DNA of 64,000 nt, taken from assembly GCF_000003815.2 (NCBI RefSeq), contig NC_049992.1:8989671-9053670 (forward strand), written 5' to 3'. This DNA comes from Branchiostoma floridae. Lineage: Eukaryota; Chordata; Leptocardii; Amphioxiformes; Branchiostomatidae. Under the pieces are notes generated by a model that saw nothing but the letters and a program-made list of their open reading frames with translations, was not told where the DNA came from and did no database searches. Positions within the stretch are counted from its first letter, which is position 1. The number at the start of each line of letters is the position of its first letter. Position numbers and translations under genes: made by a program. Positions 12,703-25,600 of this stretch are shown one piece after another.

Positions 12703-13032
12703 GGTTCTAGCCAGGATTTTATTTTAGCATAGTGGGAATGGCATGGTAGCAAAGCAACTAATCAGGAGATTGGTGTGGAAGGGGGGTCTTGGTCCTTCCA
12801 CAGTGAGATTTGAAGATGTAGAGTTAAAAGTTAGGATTTTGGGGTCAGTTTTGAGTGGCATATCATCATTTTTCATTGTTCAGACATTTATTAGTCATTG
12901 TTGAACAAGCAAATGACAGCAAAGCACCACTACACTAGTTAAAACTTAGCGCAGTGGCCCTTATTTTAGCGTAGGGGTCACAAATTTTAGCGTAGTGGCC
13001 CACTACGCTAAAATGCACTAGCTAGAACCCTG
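12703..13032. mobile_element. hAT-like MITE with CAGGGTTCTAGC ends (330 bp)
   Basis: CAGGGTTCTAGCCAGGA at the left pairs with GCTAGAACCCTG at the right. TTTTAGCGTAG and CTACGCTAAAAT motifs are repeated and inverted inside. A related fragment (GGGCTTTTAGCTAGGATTTTAT) occurs at 11,143-11,166, and the element at 21,124 has comparable CGCTACGCTG motifs. Confidence 0.75.
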
Positions 13033-13977
13033 CAATCGCTGTGGCAACTGTTACAGAACTTTTCTTGCTTACAGTCCTTTAACGTTACATCTGTACCGCC
13101 TAATATATAACTACATGTACTATAATACGGGGAGATAGAAAAGCCCTTCAAGGGTCTCCACAGCCACAGAACAATTATGAGTCTACTCTTATGAATTACA
13201 AGAAAGAAATGCTTTTAATCATTGTATCAATTAAGAGACTTACTCTATTTATGCATGCATTGTCGTTGAGATATTTCAATTTTTGTTTTGTTCAACAAAT
13301 ATTGAAAAACATCTGGTTCTTGGCAAGGGCAAGGAGGATGCTCATAACTCCTACTTGGTTGAGTTTTACAACGAAATACGAATCGTAGTTGACCATAAAT
13401 TCTCCTTCAACACCATGACAATAATATTAATAGATATTTTGACACTTTTCTAGTACAATAAATATTCTTTCTCAAGTCAAGGACTGTTAAGTTGGCACGT
13501 AAACAATTTAATACTGTCATCCTGTACAGCTTGCTACCAAAATCCGGTTCCGCTAAACGAACGCATGAACGAAAAGCAAGGCGTGAACAAAATTTTACAA
13601 TCAAATGGGCATCACTTTCCACCACTTATTTCTGAGTACAGTTTTATAGTTAGACAGTCGTGGGCCCACTTTAGCTCATAACTTAAACACGATAAAACAG
13701 TTACTTTCCGCTCCTGATTCTAGCGAAGTTCTAAAATTGAAAACAGTGGAGTAAAGCTTTACGAGTAGAGGGTTGGCGCCAGTCACACACTAGCTTAGGT
13801 TCGATCGATATGTTCATGAAATGCCGCGTATTTTTGACTGCTCGGAAAATTTTGGAGGCCTCCGCGTTGTTCACAGGAACTTCCTTTTGAACTGAAATTT
13901 CTCCCACAAGGTGAAGATATTATCAAGATGGTCCTGCCACGTTTATGACCCTTAAGAAGACTTAGAAAGTGACTTAC

Positions 13978-14028
13978 CAAAGTTTGCTCGTAGTCGAGCT
14001 GCGACTTCGGTGCCGCCGCCTCCGCCAT
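13978..14028 (-). CDS. exon 1 of unrecognised gene 1, with start codon
   Basis: A minus-strand ATG in a favourable context (AAAATGG) opens MAEAAAPKSQLDYEQTL and stops at a textbook donor, GTAAGT, in phase 0. The next exon in phase is the helical exon at 8,193-8,340. Joined, the product starts with an alanine-rich N terminus followed by a charged helix. GC-rich first-exon composition and position back to back with the Misato gene (about 700 bp away) support a promoter-proximal exon. Function unknown. Confidence 0.55.
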
Positions 14029-14744
14029 TTTTGTCCTTTTGGAGCAGAAGACTAGGTCAAGGGTCACCTCACGTCGTCTGCAAACAAAATATCAAAACGA
14101 TAATTTTCTTACATTTCAACAGATGTATCATACAGTATTTCTTGAGAAAAGTGGAATTTTGTAGAATAGCTTACTATTACTTGATTTTTGTCAAAAAAAT
14201 ATAAGTACCACAATTCGGGTTGGTCGCATTTATTTTACGACAACATATGGATGCCCTCGTTTTTAGTACTTGATTTGGCGGCACTTTGTGAAGATTTAGC
14301 CCTTGTTTTTGCATAACACAGAAGGTGAGTGTACTGAATTACTATTTTCCATGAATCCTTAACATGAAAAGTGTCTCTTAACTTAGTATATCACGCTTTT
14401 ATCTGTGTTAATACTGATAAAGGGAGATTTTTTTTTTTGCTGGGGTTGCCCCCCTCCCCAACTTGCAGCTGCCCTGGTCTGGGTTCTCAACATAATTTTA
14501 CTAGTTCTCAATATTTACTAGTATATGTGCTTGGCTTTACTTAATGGAGATGGTAGATTAAAGCCCTTGGGTTTTGCTATTTATTTCAAACTCTGGAAGG
14601 TTTAAATATTTCTTTAAATAGAGAAGACAGTTTGTTAACTGAACATGATTTGGCATAACAAAACAAAACAAGACAAAACACTACAACCTCACACAGTTAT
14701 GCCATATCCTTTGTTCAGCCAACAGGCTAACAGCTGTCCCCACC
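14029..14744. promoter_or_regulatory. bidirectional promoter interval between gene 1 and Misato
   Basis: Two genes diverge from this 0.7-kb interval. Near 14,325 the plus strand reads CACAGAAG followed by GTGAGT, a good donor for a non-coding first Misato exon; a TTTGTTCAG acceptor near 14,720 could close that intron just before the ATG. No TATA box is obvious. A T-run and C-rich stretch lies at 14,430-14,460. The promoter role is inferred from gene layout only. Confidence 0.45.
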
Positions 14745-17029
14745 ATGGCTGGTTCTACACGAGAAGTGGTGACCTTGCAGTTTGGTCACTACGCCAACTT
14801 CGTGGGAACCCACTGGTGGAACCTGCAGGAATCGTCCTTCTGCTACGACGCGGCGTCAAGTTCCAGTCCGTCCGAGATCAATCACGATGTCCTCTTCCGA
14901 GAGGGCCTAACGCTCACAGGAGAGCAGACCTACACCCCAAGGTTATTGTCTTATTGCCTTTAGTACTTTCAGGCTGTACTAAGGGACGACAATGACAATG
15001 CAGCAACGTTGAGGTCGAGACTTCGAAGTCTGATTAAGTGGTCACTGCAGTTCACCTGACTTGCATGGTACTGACAGGGGTTACTGTAATTTAGAGATTT
15101 TAGGTGAGAAGTACTATGTGTGAGGTACTATGTGTCCACAGATGATTAGCAATAATTTTTGCGATAAAGTTTTACTGACTTTTGTCCCCAGGTTAATCAT
15201 GTATGACCTAAAGGGAAGCCTGAACACCCTGAAGGAAGACGGTACTCTGTACGATGTGTTGGACAGGGACGATGAGGTGCACTGGATGGGAGATGTCACA
15301 CTCCACACCTCAGAAACGTCCGGCAAGAATCAGTTTCTTAAAGACTTGGAAAAGATTGATAAGGTGACTGAACAGTCTTAACTACACTTAAACCTACTAG
15401 TTTGAGTATTACTATATCAGATATAAATTTGTTGTTGTTTGTTGTGAATTAACTGTATATACACAATCAGCTGACTGAAAATTTAGGCTGGCATGCTTTG
15501 AGAAAATATTTTTCCTTTCTGCTCTATGATTGACAATGCCTTGCTCTTTTCTATGCTATGGTCATACCCAAGAACACACTTTGACTGTACATTATATGTA
15601 AGTGTGTATGTCATGTTGTTATGATTTTATCCAGGGAGAGTTGCCTACAGAAGAAGATGCCTCCTCTGCTGGGACGGAAGACTCACATGACGAAGTCCAA
15701 GAGACGACGCCTCACTTGTCTACCGATCCGCTGGAAGTGTTCCGCAGCAAGCTTTACAACCTGGACGGAAGTGTCTCAGTCTGGTCAGACTTTCTGCGGA
15801 TCCACCTGCACCCAAAAACCGTGTCCATCCTCTCCGAGTTTGCACACGATCCTGAGCAGGACATGTTTGATGTTTTTAGTCACGGACAGCAGCTGTTAGG
15901 AACTCAGAGAGTGTCGGCAGATGTTGAAGACAGGCTACACTTCTTTGTAGAGGACTGTGATAGTTTACAGGGATTCCAAATGCTGGTAGACCCTTATAAT
16001 GGTTTTGGTGGGCTGGCAGCGGAGGTTTTAGAACGGATGTCAGAAGACTATGACAATAAGGGGATCCTAACATTTGGTTGCTATCCCTCCGTGTTTGTCA
16101 GAAGAAGCCCTATTGTTGACTACCACAGGCTCATCTGTACTGTGTTGTCTGTAACTAAGTTATCTGATAATAGCTCTCTTTATGCACCGTTATCTGTTGC
16201 CACAGGATTAGGGCGAGAGCCTGGACCGGTAGCATCCTTCCCGTACTTGAGCTATAACCCCTCACTGCACTACCACACAGGCGGCATCCTAGCAACTGCA
16301 CTAGACACGTGCACGCTTCCGTATCGCACGCGCAGTGATGCCGTTCTCATGACTGACCTGACCAATACAATGAACTACTCTGGTCGCAAAATGGCCGCAC
16401 TCTCGGCCAGACTCCCGTTCCCCATTACCCTGGATGGATCGCTAGCTTCCAGTCTCAGCCAGTACGTGGCTGCACCAGACTTGGTCTCTCTGTGTCCGGG
16501 GGTGAGGGAACCTGGAAGAACATTCATGCAGTCGGTCGTGTTAAGAGGAGTACCGCCTAACAGGATACTTATCCCCGATCCAGCTGCTCACGCTGACAGT
16601 ATCTTCCGAGACTGTAGATCGGCCAACGACTGCCTGAAACGCTATCTCCAGCACGTGTATCCGGGGACGCTAAACGCAGGGACTGTGGTTAACGAGCCGC
16701 TCACAGTCACCACTCCCTTTCCGCATCTGTTCCACCCAGAGATCGCCCACGACGGGTTGGTTGGGTTTAAGCCGCGGTCAGCAATACAGGGGGTAGAGAA
16801 GATGCCAGCAATGACGTCACTGTCCTCCCCGTCGGGATTACAGGGTTGCCTCACCGCGCTCCACGGAGAGGTGGAGAAGGTGGACATCAGGAGGTTCCAC
16901 AGGTTCCTGGATGCAGGCCTGGAGGAGGATGACTTTGCAGAGGCAGTGGAAAGCCTGCGCAGGCTGGCACGGATGTACCAGACAAGCGATAACGAGATGG
17001 CAGAGGACAGCGATGATGACAGTGACTAA
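14745..17029 (+). CDS. MSTO1: Misato homologue (tubulin-like mitochondrial distribution protein)
   Basis: Three coding exons: 14,745-14,941, 15,192-15,363 and 15,635-17,029; phases agree (2, then 0) and give 587 residues, close to vertebrate MSTO1 (about 570). The N terminus REVVTLQFGHYANFVGTHWW is the tubulin-like Misato segment II, where the nucleotide-loop region resembles tubulin. Next come YTPRLIMYDLKGSLNTLKE, then VWSDFLRIHLHPKTV, DRLHFFVEDCDSLQGFQ and ILATALDTCTLPYR, all family signatures. The C-terminal FLDAGLEEDDFAEAVESL block also matches, followed by an acidic tail ending DSDDDSD. Misato proteins act in mitochondrial morphology and, in flies, in kinetochore microtubule growth. The ATG has a good context (CCACCATGG). 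Confidence 0.95.
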
Positions 17030-17049
17030 GAGATAATCTGTCTGAAGTT

Positions 17050-17356
17050 TACTGTAAATGCAGAATTGTTCGCGGCAGTTTTATGTTCAAGGGCCACTTC
17101 ACCGCGAACATTTATCCATTATATTATGAAGCAACAGATTGTGGCGCAACCGCAAACTTAAAACCATGGCAACTGTACCATCGCGGTGGATTAATGTTTG
17201 CGGTTTTCGCGGCGGCCGTTTCACTGCGAATTTAAAACCACCGCGAACATTTTTCCATAGCAGTAAGAGACTACAATGCATGGTGCTACCGCGAAATTAA
17301 AACCACCGCGAAAAGTCCATTTTCTCGCTACCGCGAAATTAAATGCATTTACAGTA
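17050..17356. mobile_element. MITE with TACTGTAAATGCA ends, copy 2, behind Misato stop
   Basis: Same terminal repeats as the element at 11,297 (TACTGTAAATGCA and TGCATTTACAGTA), with many TTCGCGG/CCGCGAA blocks inside in both orientations. It begins 21 bp after the Misato stop codon, so it is probably transcribed in the 3' untranslated region and could form a strong hairpin there. Confidence 0.8.
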
Positions 17357-17387
17357 CTTGCTGTGGAAATCTTGTTAAGCCCAGCTT

Positions 17388-17417
17388 ACAGAGGACAGTG
17401 ATGATGACAGTGACTGA
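17388..17417 (+). repeat. duplicate of the last Misato codons downstream of the MITE
   Basis: CAGAGGACAGTGATGATGACAGTGACTGA repeats the sequence at 17,001-17,029 that encodes the acidic C terminus and stop, with a changed AGC codon and TGA in place of TAA. The MITE lies between the copies. Confidence 0.7.
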
Positions 17418-19518
17418 TCCGTGTGATCGCTAATACTTTGGAAGTTAACCATTTATTCCAATATTACACTAAATGTACTATGCTGCATTGCTGCTAGCTA
17501 CCTACTTCAGGTACCTCTCAAGTACCCCTTGCTTAAGTTCTTAGTCTTTTTGTCCACCTTCACATTCTTATGTGGGATAACACTGCTTGAAGAAAAGCAG
17601 ATACATTCAGTGGAAAGCTTTAATTTTGAAACTCAGTATACTGAAAATCATGAAACAAGAATTTGTACACTTTCTATTTGAATTTGCACTTGTGTTATTT
17701 GTATTTATTGCATTGTATGCTCTATATTGTGTGCGTGTGATGGTATTACCAAAAATTGGAATTACAGTTTGGATCCTAATCCCATTTCCTTTTTTTGCCG
17801 CCAACTGCAAATTTGTGTGTTAATGTGTGATTTTGATGTGGCTCCATATTAGGCTATGTAAAAAAACAGTGATAAAAATTTGTATTCCATGGTCAACTTG
17901 TGCATTATTGTCTGAATCATGTCACCATTAAAAAGCATATGAAAACAAATACAGTTTGTACATTTCTTTGTAGGACTTGCATTATGCTTTATGAAATATT
18001 GATCTAGTACATGAACAAGCACACAGCATTAAGTTCCACACAGCAGATATATTTGTGACAATGTCATTCAGCTATATTGAATTGGAATGCAACACCTTGG
18101 TAGAGATGAGATATTCCAGTTTGGAATTTAGATTATTCTCCAAACAGAGGTTTTGGTATTGTCCCTCTTCACCTATCTCATCATAAAAATCATAATCATA
18201 CAAGAAATACAGACCTCAATATTTTCATTTTTATTATATTTTGGAACTTTGAAACATGTTACCATAAACAAAACAGATATAACAAAGATGAACATTTTAT
18301 GCTCTATATAAAGTCAACATGTGACAACTTAGTAAAAACATGTAACAAAACACTGAAATGCCAATGTATCAATAACATGGCACAAAACATCTTTTTAAGT
18401 CATGTTCTTTGAAACAATAATAACTAATATTTACACAAAAATATGACTTGCTGTTTGATACTGAGTGTTTTTATCCAAAACTGTTATGAGCACCAGTCGA
18501 GGAACAGACTGTTAGTGTCCAATAATCTTCAATACAGTAGGTCTATATGTACTTTCCTTCTACGTATACACATTTAGTTCAAAGTAATGCACTACATAAT
18601 ATGGCCATTCTTCAACAAACAAAGATGACAAATTATGTAACAGTTGACAGCATTATTCTAAAAGCCAGCAGGAAAAGTAATCAACAAATGTATTTTTGAA
18701 CTTCACAAAATGTATTCTTGAAGTTCACATTGTTGACTTCTTTGTTGAACAGTCCTTTTAAGTTTCACAGTCCAGATTCAGAGGTGTATGCACAATGTTA
18801 TTACATCTTATTGTCCCATGACACGAATGCTCTTTTTTAGCGTTGTAACTAATGGGCAAGGAAATACATGTGTAACAAACCCTATCAGACACAAAATACA
18901 TTGTATGTCATACCACATTGTAAAGGAATGCCAGCGATGGTATGGTTTACTCAGTCCACCTTACATTTTTCAATACTACGAGAGAACACAAGTCCCACAG
19001 TCGAGGTTAGTTATCCTAGGTTACAGCTCAGAATACAGCCCAACATGGTTAGGTCAAACACTGCTGCCTTTAGCATAATGATATTTACAAGGTTGGTAAC
19101 AGAACCAGTGACCAGACTGGCTAAGAAAACGATGTCCCCAAACTAGCCCTTTCGTTCTACCAAGGACGTTATATAAGACTACCATCTGTTGGCTACCTTC
19201 AGGGTGATTTGAGTAAGTCTCAGTCATTTCTAAAGTTATCAAACTTTCATGAACCTTTCACTCTTCAAGATATAACGTTAATCATGTGAATATCACAGAT
19301 CTTTCTGTACGGTCTATTTAATCTACCAATTTAACACTACTACTGCATATTTAAACTGGTATTGTTTTCAATCTCAAACTGTGAGATGTCTCAAATACAG
19401 AACAAACTGGTGTTATAGTATTAGCTACACCAGTATCTAAACTAGCAGGTACGTTAACTACCTGGTCCAAGCTTTAGTGACTTTCATCAAAGGCTATTTA
19501 CAGAGTGCTTCGGTTTCT
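17418..19518. other. convergent 3' ends of Misato and the p53-family gene
   Basis: No coding exon. Misato (plus) and the p53-family gene (minus) converge here. ATTAAA near 17,926 (plus) and the complement of AATAAA near 18,229 (minus strand) could be polyadenylation signals. If the second is used, the p53-family 3' untranslated region would be about 1.3 kb. These ends are guesses from hexamers only. Confidence 0.35.
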
Positions 19519-19760
19519 TTAAACATAGTCATGGTCAGTCTGTTGATTGAGCCCCATCTCCCCCACCTCCTCCTCCTCCCACTCCTCTTCCTCCTCCTCC
19601 TCAAGCCTCTCCTGTTTCACCTTGATGTCATCCAATGAGATGGTTTGTTTCAGAGTGAAGCGTGTGGCTTCCACCAGTCCCCCGGGAGGCAGGGCCCCGC
19701 CCGAGCCGTTGAGGTCCACTGTTGATGCTGTGCTGCTTCTTCTCAGTAGTGAGGGTGTGT
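19519..19760 (-). CDS. p53/p63/p73: p53-family last exon, inhibitory-type tail and stop
   Basis: It encodes [18 protein letters not shown], then [17 protein letters not shown], a run of Glu with one Trp, and the end DHDYV followed by [13 protein letters not shown] corresponds to the transactivation-inhibitory segment of p63/p73-alpha, and IKVKQE resembles a sumoylation site (hydrophobic-K-x-E). Confidence 0.9.
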
Positions 19761-22636
19761 CTGTGGAAAGAAAGTACATACAAAATTTGTTAAAAACTAT
19801 TTCATCATCGTAAGGAATAATAGATAGAAAATATCAACACATCTGCGCCAACATCGACAACAGAATGCGGTATAGTAAATCACTGGGGCCGATGGAACTT
19901 GATTGGAAGAGGCGTTTATTCTGTGATGTTCACTCAAGACAGCCATAACAAAGAGACCGGAAGAGGCCCAAGAGGATCATGAGATCCCTAACACAGTCAT
20001 AGCAAGGTTTATGAAGGTTAGACATCCAGGTAAGCAATATTCAAATACAATTCAATCTCTACAACTGGATAAAAACGGATATTTACTTCCGGACATTTCG
20101 AGTGTCACTCAAAAGTCCGGAAGTAAATATCCGTCATAGCAGTGACGTTACTAATCATAAACCAAACCTACTGGCACTGACCAAGCCATTTCAAACAGTG
20201 TAACTCAAGACAAATATGTATTTTTTTCTACAATTACAACCACACAGACTCTCTACCAGTTCTAAAATGAAATGGACTGTTAAATTTGTTGCCCACCTGA
20301 AAAGTCCTTCGCAGCCTTGTACTCAATGATTCCTTTCCAAATCTTGTCCACCAGTCTCTCTGTTAGTTTCATCTCATGTAGGTCCTGTATGTGGGAAGAA
20401 GTCAAGTTAAAGAACTTGCAACATTATATGCTATTTGCAGAGAGAGATAAAAATGACAAGGGCTTTAAATCAAATACCACAAAGACCAAACATTGTACGT
20501 GAAAATAAATGGTCACCATTTACTTATGTCAGTGCCCACAATGATTTTTTCTTTTAACTGTTTAGACCACCATTTTTGTCAATATACAGACGTGACAATA
20601 CACTTAAAAGCAATCTAGTGGCCGATGAAGGAAACTTTTGCACTATACCATTGATAGATAGAAAGGGGGGTGCACTAACCTGTAGATTAATCTCCTCCAG
20701 CTGTGACACAAAGTTGATCCTCCTGCGGTGGAAGGTCTCGATACAGGAGGCACAACCCAGCTTAGTCAGCCAGCTGGTGGGGAAGGGAAAGAAGGTGGGG
20801 TTATATACATGGATTAAACTTTAATTGAAAAAAATTCAAACAAGTTACAAACAATGCACATTAAACAGATCAATCGTGAGTTGGTCAGATTTCCAAAGAT
20901 TGATAAAGATGCTGGGTTATAACCATGGATCAAATAAGGACTGAACAACATTCAAGTTACATTCATTCAACAAATTGATCGTGAGTTGGTCAGATTTCCC
21001 GAGAATGATTAAAGCACCAATTTTTTTAGAAATTAAATTTGGTGTTTGTACATTATCTATGATGCAGTGGAATGTACAAGTGTTCTTTGAACTTGCATTA
21101 AACACCTTGTACCATAAGTCAATCAGTGTTCTCGCCAGGCCTTTTCAGCATAGCGGGCCGATACGCTGTGGGCTGGAAAAATGACGCTGTAAAACGCCCG
21201 CTACGCTGCTTTTTCATCCAGCGTAGCGGCAAAAAAATGGGGAATAAAAGAAAAATATCGTAGTAAAAATACATAGGCACGCGCCAAGCACGCGCCTTCG
21301 CTATTTCAGGAAGTTATCAACTCGAAGGGAGGTGTTTTACAGCACCGGCCCGCCGTACCGCCGTACCGCTGTCTCGCAGCCGGCAGCCCCTCCCACCCCT
21401 TGCGTTCCCGCGCGCGGAAATGTAAACACAGACGCGAGAGGGCCTTGCCCGCACGTGATTAGCGGGGTGGGATCTCTCCCCGGAACAGCCGATGTGCATA
21501 AGGGAGCGGCGTTGATAAACAGAGGCTGTTACTCGCGGCAGTTGCGTCTTTCTTTTTCAGTACGGAAAATAGAAGCAATTATTTCTGACACATTTCTAGA
21601 GCAAGAACGGGTCGCGTTCCAAAATTTCCTGTTCTAAATTTTGCGTGTGCCGCCCTGCGTTGGTGCCAAAAAAAATATAAAATGAGTAGCGCGTGTGCTG
21701 CGAGTGATCAGTGGGGTGGGATCCCTCCGCGGAACAGCCAGTTCCCGGGGAATGTCCTTATTTGGGAAGCTCGGTTGACCAACATAGGCTGTTACTGATA
21801 GTTGCGTAATTTTTATTTCAGCGCGGGAAATAGAATCAATTCTTTCCGACATAATTCTGGAGCAAGAGTGGGTCGCTTTCCCAAAATTCCTGTTCTAAAT
21901 TTGAAGCTCTGTATCGGCATTCGTAAGATACAAACCATCGTAAGTTTGTATGTAAAACCCGGCGTTAGTTTCGCCGACAAGCCCCGTGTGGCCCCGCCCA
22001 CAAACCGCCAGGGCAGTGTCGGCATCTTTCCGATTTGATCAAAGGGCCGCCGGCTATCAATCAAACGCGGCTGTTGTTTACAGTTTCAGTCATGTGCCGT
22101 GTGCAAGTTTACAGCGAACTTCATGCTACGTAATATTACATTCCTTGGACCTTCTTTCCCACAGCGGTGCTTCTACGAAATATTTATTAGACTGTAACAC
22201 TGAGTCCCACATGTTTTAAAGAATGGAATCTGACGCGGAATAGCAGTTTTTACCGGGTATTTTCTTGAAACATGTCCGTGGGAATATCGTCTAAACTCTA
22301 ACGGCGAGGCGGCGACGCAGGGAGACCGTCAACAACAGTCGTACGGCACGGCGGCTAACAGCGATACTAGCGCTATAAACAAGCGCTTCAACTTCGGATG
22401 GCAACCAGGACAATATTTTTAAGTACTGTTGAGCTGAGTAAAGTTTGTTGTTTATGAGTTTTTAGTTGTCTGTGAAGCTTTGACCCGAAATATTGTTACG
22501 TCAAAGTCAAACTGCTGAAGACAAGTTTAAGTGACTGCTGCGATTATCGTAGATATGGCCCTAAAAAAATGATAAAATAAGCCTTCTCAATAGCCTAAAA
22601 TGCAAGAGCTTCCGGGGGGCTTCGCCCGCCTGGGTC

Positions 22637-22676
<40 letters not shown>

Positions 22677-25600
22677 TCGGCAGCCCCCGGACCCCTGCCC
22701 GACGCTGTGAAAATTTCCTGGTGAGAACACTGTCAATGTTGCAGCGTAGAAGAACAAAACTGATAAAATGCGGTAAACAATGACAGAAAAAAAATGTGCC
22801 AGGCATAAAAAATCCTATTGGACAAAAATGATTTGTCTCGATTCTCAATTACAACAAATATTGAAACATTTTTTGTCTAAAACAATATCTAGACTTACTC
22901 AGCGACGGTTCCCTCCGTGTCTGCCGGTGGGTGCCCGTTGTGAGGAGAGATGGTGTCCGTACTGCTGTGGGACGCGCCGGAGTGGTCAAACTGGGAGTTA
23001 GGGGTGTGGTCCTGCTTGTGGTCATTGTGGAGGGGAGAGTTGTTGAACGAGTCTGTTCTGTTCAGCGCTGTGTGGAGGGACGGTCTGGAAAAGAGAGAAT
23101 AGTTTTACAAAACCACAAAAAAATGGTAACCACGACAAAACAGACAAAAATGAACAAGCAACGTTTTCCTCATCATAGCTATTCAAATAAAAAACTAAGC
23201 TCATCTCCTCCAATGGCACTTTAAAAATAACATCTGTTTCAATTTTTTTCTATTTCCAACAACATGTTTTAAAACACATCAAGCTTTGTAAGACAAATCA
23301 ATAAATAGTTGCCTACATGCAAGATCAAGAAAGGGTTTCATATGTTCTTCTAAGTTATCTAACCCACATGCTTTTAAATGTGGATCCAGCTACAAAAGAT
23401 GATCATGATATGCACATACATGTAGAGGGGGATTACGTGACATTCAACATTTTGTACTAGACATGCCAACAAACAGTTGCCCTGATGCAAGAAATGGTTT
23501 CATATGTTCTTATGAACCACAATGCTTTCAAATGTGTCTCCACCTACAAATGCACGTAGAAGGGGATAACATGAAATTTAATTCTAGTGGACTCACATTT
23601 TGGAGAGGTTGGCCTGAGTAGCACGGTACTGTTCCACCTGAGCTTTGGGGATCATCTGCATCAGTTCCAGGGACTCCTTAATCCGCATCAAGATCTCATA
23701 GTTCTCTCTGCCTCGTACCTGAGGGACACAAGACGACATTCAACGTCAACAGCAAGACAGTGAAGGAGTACAAGACTGGGGCAGGAATGGGATCTGCAGC
23801 AAGACCAGTTTAAGTACCGATTCACATACTGATGCTACTACCGCTGCAGCTAGGACAGCCTCATTACCCAGAAGAAGGGCATCTACTGGCTGTGGTTCAA
23901 GGTAAAGATTCAAGGAAAGATTAACCACTCTACATGTATCATGGAAGCTTATCTGTGTTGGTAGTAATCATAGTACAAAGCTAAACTTTCTTCCATTCCA
24001 ACACCAAAGTACACATGGATCAAATTTTCAACAACCACTGTCGACTTCTTCAGGATCAATACAGAAGGAGGCAACAGTGGTCATTCAAAATTTGATCCGT
24101 GTGTACTTTTGTATTGGAAGAAAGTTTAGAGTTGTACCATTCTATATATACTTTCACTGTTTTTTCTCACATCCCTTGCATTCACAAGGTAACACAAAAA
24201 TCACTTAAAGCTCTAGAGAAAAGAGAAAATGGAACAATTTAAAGTCTCTTCCTTTTACAGTTTGATACAAGTGTAGCACATACTTAACATTTTCATGCAA
24301 TAGTTCTGTGAATATTGACTCCAATTAAGGACATGGCTAACAAAACAACCAGATAGGTTAAGCAACTTCTGCTTGTGAAATATTTTCCAGTATCATCCCT
24401 TTCCTTTCAGACTTTGGACCTATAAAAACTTGAAAGATATTTTATCATCCATTGTTACTTTACATCTACAGTTTTGTTAACCTACCGGTACATAGTAGAC
24501 ATTGTCGTCGTGTGTCTTTCTCTTCTTACTGCCCAGGGTAGTGATGGTGAAGCCTTGAGACATCCTTTTCACACCTGAAGGAATAAAAGAGTTCAGGTCA
24601 GTGTCAAAATACAAGGTACAAGTTCTAAAAACCTTGTGACTAGAAATGCAAAATAATTAGGGTACTTGTCAAAGTACAGTTCATCTATCAATGGCGAGTC
24701 ATAAAATTGTGTGTGTGCTGACATAATACTAAAGCATACATTAACCCACAAACTAGATCAAATCTGTGTCAAAATATGATTGTTAACATTTAAGTTATCA
24801 TTTAGTCTCATGACAGTGAGTCTAAAAATCATGTTGCGTGACTTAACACTACAGCATATGTTTAACCCACCTTTCTTGTTCTTGACGGGTGTGGACTCGG
24901 ACGACTGGTTCCCGTGAGTCTTGTTGAACGATCTCTCCTCTGTCTTCCGGTCTCTCCCAGGACAGGCACAGATCCGCACCTCCACAACACGGCGCCCCAA
25001 CACCTGGCCCTGGCTGGGGTTTGGAAAAAAGAAATGATGACAATTTTAGCAAATGGTTTGGGCATTGTCAGGTTGTTGGGAAAATAATATATCAGGGATA
25101 AAATGCCTGAACTGAGTCATTGCAACTAATGCTAGATTGTACTGTTACCAACAGCAGTACCGCAGCACCAGACAGGGGGCAGTACTGTGCAGCAAAATTA
25201 TTTCCTGTAAAACCAGTATTGGCTGCTAGGTGTCTCTACTACACACCAATACTGAACAAAGTTTAATGCTGATCTATGGTATGTGCCATATGAACTATAT
25301 GTTTCTCTATCATCAAATGAAAAAGCCTAAAAAACAAGACTGACATTTTGACTCCGCACTTTCACAAATTTTACACTTTGTATTCTACACTTAGTATTCT
25401 TTCATCAAAATGACATCATACATCGTAGAAAAAAGTTACCAAACAATGTCAGAAGACTTGAAGAGTATTTGTTTACTCCTGATCAGCAGACACATTTACT
25501 TCAACCTTATAGTAGGAGTAATAGGATCCACTATTTGATTAAACTGCTGCTGGGGTCCCTGACATGGGTGTAGACAGCAGTCGGCTAGTCTTCACACTGT

